64,000 bases of DNA from Adiantum capillus-veneris. Taxonomy: Eukaryota; Streptophyta; Polypodiopsida; Polypodiales; Pteridaceae. The position numbers were made by a program, and so were the translations under genes. Below are positions 58,262 through 64,000 of this stretch, in pieces (position 1 is the stretch's first letter; each line of letters opens with the position of its first letter). Under the pieces are notes generated by a model. It worked only from the letters and a program-made list of their open reading frames with translations, was not told the origin of the DNA and ran no database searches. The stretch is taken from assembly GCA_014529385.2 (NCBI GenBank), contig CM043959.1, forward strand, positions 57,084,753 through 57,148,752, read 5' to 3'.

Positions 58262-58843
58262 TAATGTTAACAAGATTCTTTGTGATAAAATGCAAAGCTA
58301 TGTTTGATTTTTATCGAGTGTTTCTTAGTGAAATACATCAAGCATAATGTTTGTGTTTTTGGGGTTTTTTTTAATTATGTTACTTTTTTTTCCATCGCTC
58401 GGCTTACTCGTGGGATTATGATTGCAAAATGGTCATCCCCGTCAACAAGCACGTCAAGCACCTCAAGAACGTTGTCAACAAGCATGACAAGCACCTTAGT
58501 CAGCAAGCACGAACCAAGCACCTTAGTCAGCAAGCACCTCAAGCTTGGGTCGGGTTCACACCTCAAGCACAGACCTAGCTTACCTAAGATCAAAGGAATT
58601 CAACACTAACCATTGGAGGTATTTAATGAAGCTAATCCTAAGGTCTTTAAGCTCCATTAGCGAGCCTTTCTCTTTGACATTGACGGACGCAAAGCGGATC
58701 CCGAACCCCGACGGCCTCTAAAATGCCGGGGACCGAATGGCGCGCCTCGAGCGTGCCACGGTAAAGCAAACAGGGGGCACCACCTAGCTTTGAGGGGCTA
58801 GGACGCAAAACCCACGATGATATGAACACCGCAAGCCTACACA

Positions 58844-58896
<53 letters not shown>

Positions 58897-59797
58897 CTTG
58901 CAAATGATGAAAACCCTCGGGGGTGTGAGGGCAAATTATTTCTGCAATATTTACAAGGCGGCATGCCGTGGTGGTAGAGAGGTAGGGGGAGGAGGTGGTG
59001 CAATCTACTTGGTGCGTTCTCTAAGGCGGCTCAATGATTGTGAATACTCACCACCAAGAGCGTGCATACGTGTGTGCATCGACCATTGGAGTCGAGAGAT
59101 GGATGTGGTTCCCTTCTCATGGTGCAATTCCCAAGGCAAACCCAACACACAAGCCCCCTCCCCGTGATGGTGATAGTGTCAATCCTTCCTACTACACTCT
59201 ACCAAATGCTTGGTTCCTCATGAATTGTCCCCCCCCCCCCGATAGTGACCTCTCAGTGCCAATTTATAGGTGTTGGCTGCTTGGATTATGGTAATCCCAG
59301 TGTGGTTAGGGTAATCTTAATCGGGGAGACAAAGCAAGTGGTGGGCCTGGTGTGGTTGACCCTTGCTTTGTTTTTGGGAGGTATTAAAAGAGGGAATCTC
59401 TAGGTGGGCCTTTATGACCATCACCTAGAAAGGATATTTACAAAGAATGGAAATTTACAATGCCTCGGGTGAAAACTAGAGATAATGATGAAATAAACTA
59501 TAAATTACTGGGATGGCATCGTGTTGCGTGTTGCCGGCAATGGCATGTTGCCAGTGCGTCGGTGTCGAGTGTATTCTTTTCATTCTTTTCGATTCGACTG
59601 GGGCATGCCTTTGGCGCATTTTCTCTTTTTGTTGTTGCGGCACATGCTTGGATCCTTCTCTTTTGTTTGTTGATGTCATAGCGTTTTCTTTGTATTTGCG
59701 GTGCGGTGCGTATATTGTGTGTATATTCGTGCATGAAGGCGGGTGTGTATGTTTTTGTATAGGCATGTTTGTGAGAAAACGTGCGTGGGAGGGGGGC
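58262..59797. other. No recognised gene; short repeats and (GA)n
   Basis: 58435-58570 contains repeated AGCACCTTAGTCAGCAAGCAC words (2-3 copies). (GA)n lies at 58849-58893 and a C-run at 59228-59239. Several open frames up to about 100 codons occur on both strands without motifs. Confidence 0.5.
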
Positions 59798-61272
<1,475 letters not shown>

Positions 61273-61382
61273 CGAAAGTCGGCAATCAACATATCATCTC
61301 TCATTTGGACCCCTTTACCATTGGCCCCGTGTTGAGATAGTCCGGTAAGCACATGTCTATATTCTAACCCTTGTTCCTGTCT

Positions 61383-62082
61383 ATTCTCCCACATTAAATG
61401 ATCAGTTTAATATGAGAAAATAATTTGGGTTTTTTAGATATTAGATTTTATGACATTACCTGTCTCTTGAAATCATATTCGTCCTCGACTATGAGGTAGA
61501 ATAGATAAAGCCTTAGTCATTAGTCAATGTTTCTTAGCGGGTAGAGGATCCCTTTTACTCTACAACATCATTCCAAGATGGATGACTAATCCATTTGGTG
61601 CTTGGGATACATAGCTACCACAAGCATGTCTGCTTTTTAGTCTATTTCATTCTCCCAAAGTAGAGTGACAAATTCTACTTGGTGTTTTGCGAGACGTCAT
61701 TATCACAAACATGATGGAAAGTATGCATATTATTTAATTTGTGCACAATAAAAAGAGCATTTGTCTTATAAGACAAAAACGTTGGTCATTTAAAAGAAAC
61801 ATGTACATTTGCTTACTCTAATGTAGCATTGTAAGCATGGACAAGGTTCATACTATCCTCAAGTTGTATTCCTTGCATCCATCTAGCATCTTCAAAAGGA
61901 TAGTTTTTGAACTTAATAAGATACCGTCAGATAATCTTACCATGTCATAGTACCTTGTTTTCATGCCAAAGGATAGCTTCGGGTTGTAGCACCGCTTCTT
62001 GGTCTTCAGTTTTGGGAGGGTCTTCAATAATTGGTTCACAATTGGTTCACTTGGTGGATCTCCTTTGTAAGGTTTAAGTAGG
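61383..62082 (-). mobile_element. Chromovirus 3'-end fragment (LTR edge, PPT, chromodomain)
   Basis: 61388-61453 matches the LTR start of element B in reverse (CATTAAATGATCAGTTTAAT), followed by a PPT-like TTACCTGTCTCTTG. The minus-strand coding 62080-61848 reads LLKPYKGDPPSEP and degraded chromodomain residues. It is more diverged than C or D. Its sequence is cut at 62083, in the middle of a motif present in B, by another LTR. Confidence 0.82.
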
Positions 62083-63071
62083 TGTTGGACGGGTACGCCG
62101 CGACGGACGTCAGCACAGCGAGAACTCACCTGACAAGTAATGTCAGCTAAGGACGAAGCTCGACCCGCAGGCGCGTGGAAGCAAGCATAAGGTTTCAACC
62201 TACACTCGACCGACTCTTAACTAATTCCTATAGAGGTCTCTACCAATTGTCTAAGTCACAGCCTTCAAGAGTACAAAAGAGGAAACTTCCTACAACGCTT
62301 GCTAGAGCCGAACACCCATCAAACACTTTCGAAACACCATAGAACTTGAAGGAGACCCTACTAATACGTGTAGGCTGCTCTCCCTAAGGTCTATGAACCA
62401 AAATCACGACCCAAAACACCCAGTGCAGAAACACGTAGGATGTCTGGCCGAAATCTGCAGGTCTTCGTTTTTGAAATCTGAAGTGCCTAATGTGTAGTTC
62501 TACTCAATGTGAACTCGTGGATATGCTGCAATGTGAAATCAGATAGCGTATGCTCACCCAAACAACCGATGAAGCTCGTAGAAGGAGCTCTCAAAGCCGG
62601 ACCGTACGCGCGCAATGTTGGTATCGGCTCGTAGCTCTAGTCGGGGGCAACACGCTGCACTTCTCCGCACTCGATTCCAACAACCATAGCACACGTAGCA
62701 TCAAGACGAAGCTCATGCTCTCTCTCTCGTACACTGTACGCTCACTCACAGACTTCAAACTTCCTTTTTTAAAAATTACAAAAGGTTTTTCTATTAGGTC
62801 AAAAAGTGGTATATATACCTTACAACTTCTCAAACCCTAAAGTTCCAAAATCAACCATCTATTCAATCTAACAATGAAAACTGGAAGACAATCTGGAAAC
62901 TTCTGTAAGTCCCAATATTTACAAGGTGAAAAATCGGATTTTCCTCAATGAATGAATAATTACAAGGTGAAAAATCGGGTTTTCCTCAATGAATAATTAC
63001 AAAAATAATAGTCCGCCGAGTAGTTAGATGCCGTGGGGTGTGTCCAGCTTCTAACATCCCCCCCCTCCTCG
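62083..63071 (-). repeat. LTR (974 bp) and polypurine tract of a minus-strand LTR retrotransposon
   Basis: TGTTGGACGGG at 62083 and CTTCTAACA ending at 63056 are the inverted termini. 63057-63071 (TCCCCCCCCTCCTCG) is the reverse complement of a polypurine tract. The element therefore extends rightwards, 3' LTR first, and leaves the window. An internal ~36-bp duplication (ACAAGGTGAAAAATCGG) lies at about 62922-62995. Confidence 0.85.
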
Positions 63072-63107
63072 TTCATGTCGTCCCCGACATGGCCTTGATC
63101 CAGTGCT

Positions 63108-64000
63108 TCATCTTATGGTCTCCCGCATCTTTAGCAGTGATTCGTACCTTGCATGTAGATTCAGCATTGTTGGGCCAAAGATATCTGTATGCATGGTGAA
63201 GAACCCCATGTAGAATGCTTCTTCAAAAGCCTGGAGGTGATAGGATGGTAGAAACATAATTCTTTGATACAACGCATGTATCACCTCCTTGGAAGGCTGA
63301 CCTGACAGATCATAAGCACATCTGTATGTATCCTGGAAGAAGAATATGCTGTCGGTCACCTGGCCTGGCTTGAAGGTCTCGAACACTGCTAGGATGGTTC
63401 TGCAGATTTTTCTCATCATAATGCATGTAAGGTCAGGTGAGCCAGTGAACAACTTTATGGCGCCTGTTAGGGTTTTCACCATGTATTGTACACTTATTCT
63501 CTCACCTGCCTTCACGCCCGACAGCTTTGGGTAGTTCAGCCAAGTGGGTTGGCTTCTTTGGAAGATTTCTTGTGCCTTCCACGTCCTAACCCTTGGTAGA
63601 GAACAGAAGCTGAGGTTGTCTCTGATATGTTTAGGTGTCTCTACCAAGTGGATTAGGTATATGTGGGTACTTGGTAAGCCAAGCCTTCCTCCACTTTGGC
63701 TGAGAATACACTATGAGCTTTACTCCTTCTGGCCTCGAGGTGTCTGCATTGTAGAGAGGTTCCGTTGGCTCTTCTCTTATTCGCTTGTTTATTGTTGTTG
63801 CCTCTTATTTCATCAATGGATACGGGAGAGAGGGTTGAAGCCACTCGCGCCTGAGCTTGCTGGCGTCGATCTTCTGAATGGTCATAGATTTGAAGACCCT
63901 CTGCTCCCATTCCAAGGCTTCCTTTGTGCTTTCTCTGAGCTCTGCCTCTATTGCCTTACGCAATTTTTCCTCCTCTTCTTGTGTTAGATCCTGTGGCTCT
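63108..64000 (-). CDS. Uncharacterised ORF next to the 3' LTR of the terminal retrotransposon (partial)
   Basis: The minus-strand frame 63647-63108 encodes about 180 residues (WKAQEIFQRSQPTWLNYPKL, KPGQVTDSIFFFQDTYRCAY, LPSYHLQAFEEAFYMGFFTM). An upstream segment (64000-63650) in neighbouring frames reads LTQEEEEKLRKAIEAELRES and KLRREWLQPSL, with one stop and a frame change. Position immediately before the PPT is typical of the accessory 3' ORF found in some plant Gypsy lineages. No RT or integrase motif; no family recognised. The gene continues beyond the window. Confidence 0.55.

Overview
This window is nuclear DNA of a land plant. It is almost entirely nested transposable elements and simple repeats, and I see no convincing host gene, rRNA or tRNA gene. 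Plant affinity rests on Ty3/Gypsy elements with plant-type primer binding sites (tRNA-Met TGGTATCAGAGC; tRNA-Asp TGGCGCCGTTGCC), a chromodomain-bearing chromovirus, LINE relics, and long (CT)n/(GA)n tracts. I cannot name the species or say whether it is a seed plant.

Layout. 1-1262: (CT)n-rich tandem duplication. 2118-4525: decayed LINE, ending at a 1.3 kb inverted-repeat element (4530-5836) whose second copy lies at 38569-39872. 5841-8205: nothing recognised. 8210-8660: second fragment of the same LINE family. 8645-13228: minus-strand Ty3/Gypsy relic 'F'. F is split by element 'A' (13229-29379), and its reading frame resumes at 29385. A is a gag-plus-protease element with no RT or integrase of its own. 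A is itself split by chromovirus 'B' (18090-25709; gag, PR, RT-RNase H, integrase, chromodomain). 29530-38262: minus-strand relatives of B arranged LTR-internal-LTR-internal (C and D). 40394-46009: simple repeats, a 10-bp minisatellite, two further LTR/PBS junctions and a row of four palindromes about 285 bp apart.

46010-58261 is the most unusual part. A 12.25 kb unit is bounded by inverted repeats and carries at least five intron-containing but decaying genes. G1 (+) is a CxxC-containing, transposase-like protein. G2 (-) and G5 (-) are orphans, and G3 (-) is a small coiled-coil protein. G4 (+) encodes a divergent histone H3 fold followed by an acidic linker, a Ulp1/C48-type cysteine protease, a coiled coil and an RG-rich tail. 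Three arrays of about 100-bp repeats, each built around a dyad containing GCGAATA, sit beside the G2, G3 and G4 starts or ends. I read this as a large DNA transposon that encodes its own chromatin and SUMO-pathway factors. That function is inference; the sequence relationships are visible directly.

58262-61380: microsatellites ((GA)n, (AT)n, (GT)n, G29). 61383-62082: another chromovirus 3' end, cut at 62083 by the LTR of a further minus-strand element. That element's PPT and an uncharacterised ORF run off the window end.
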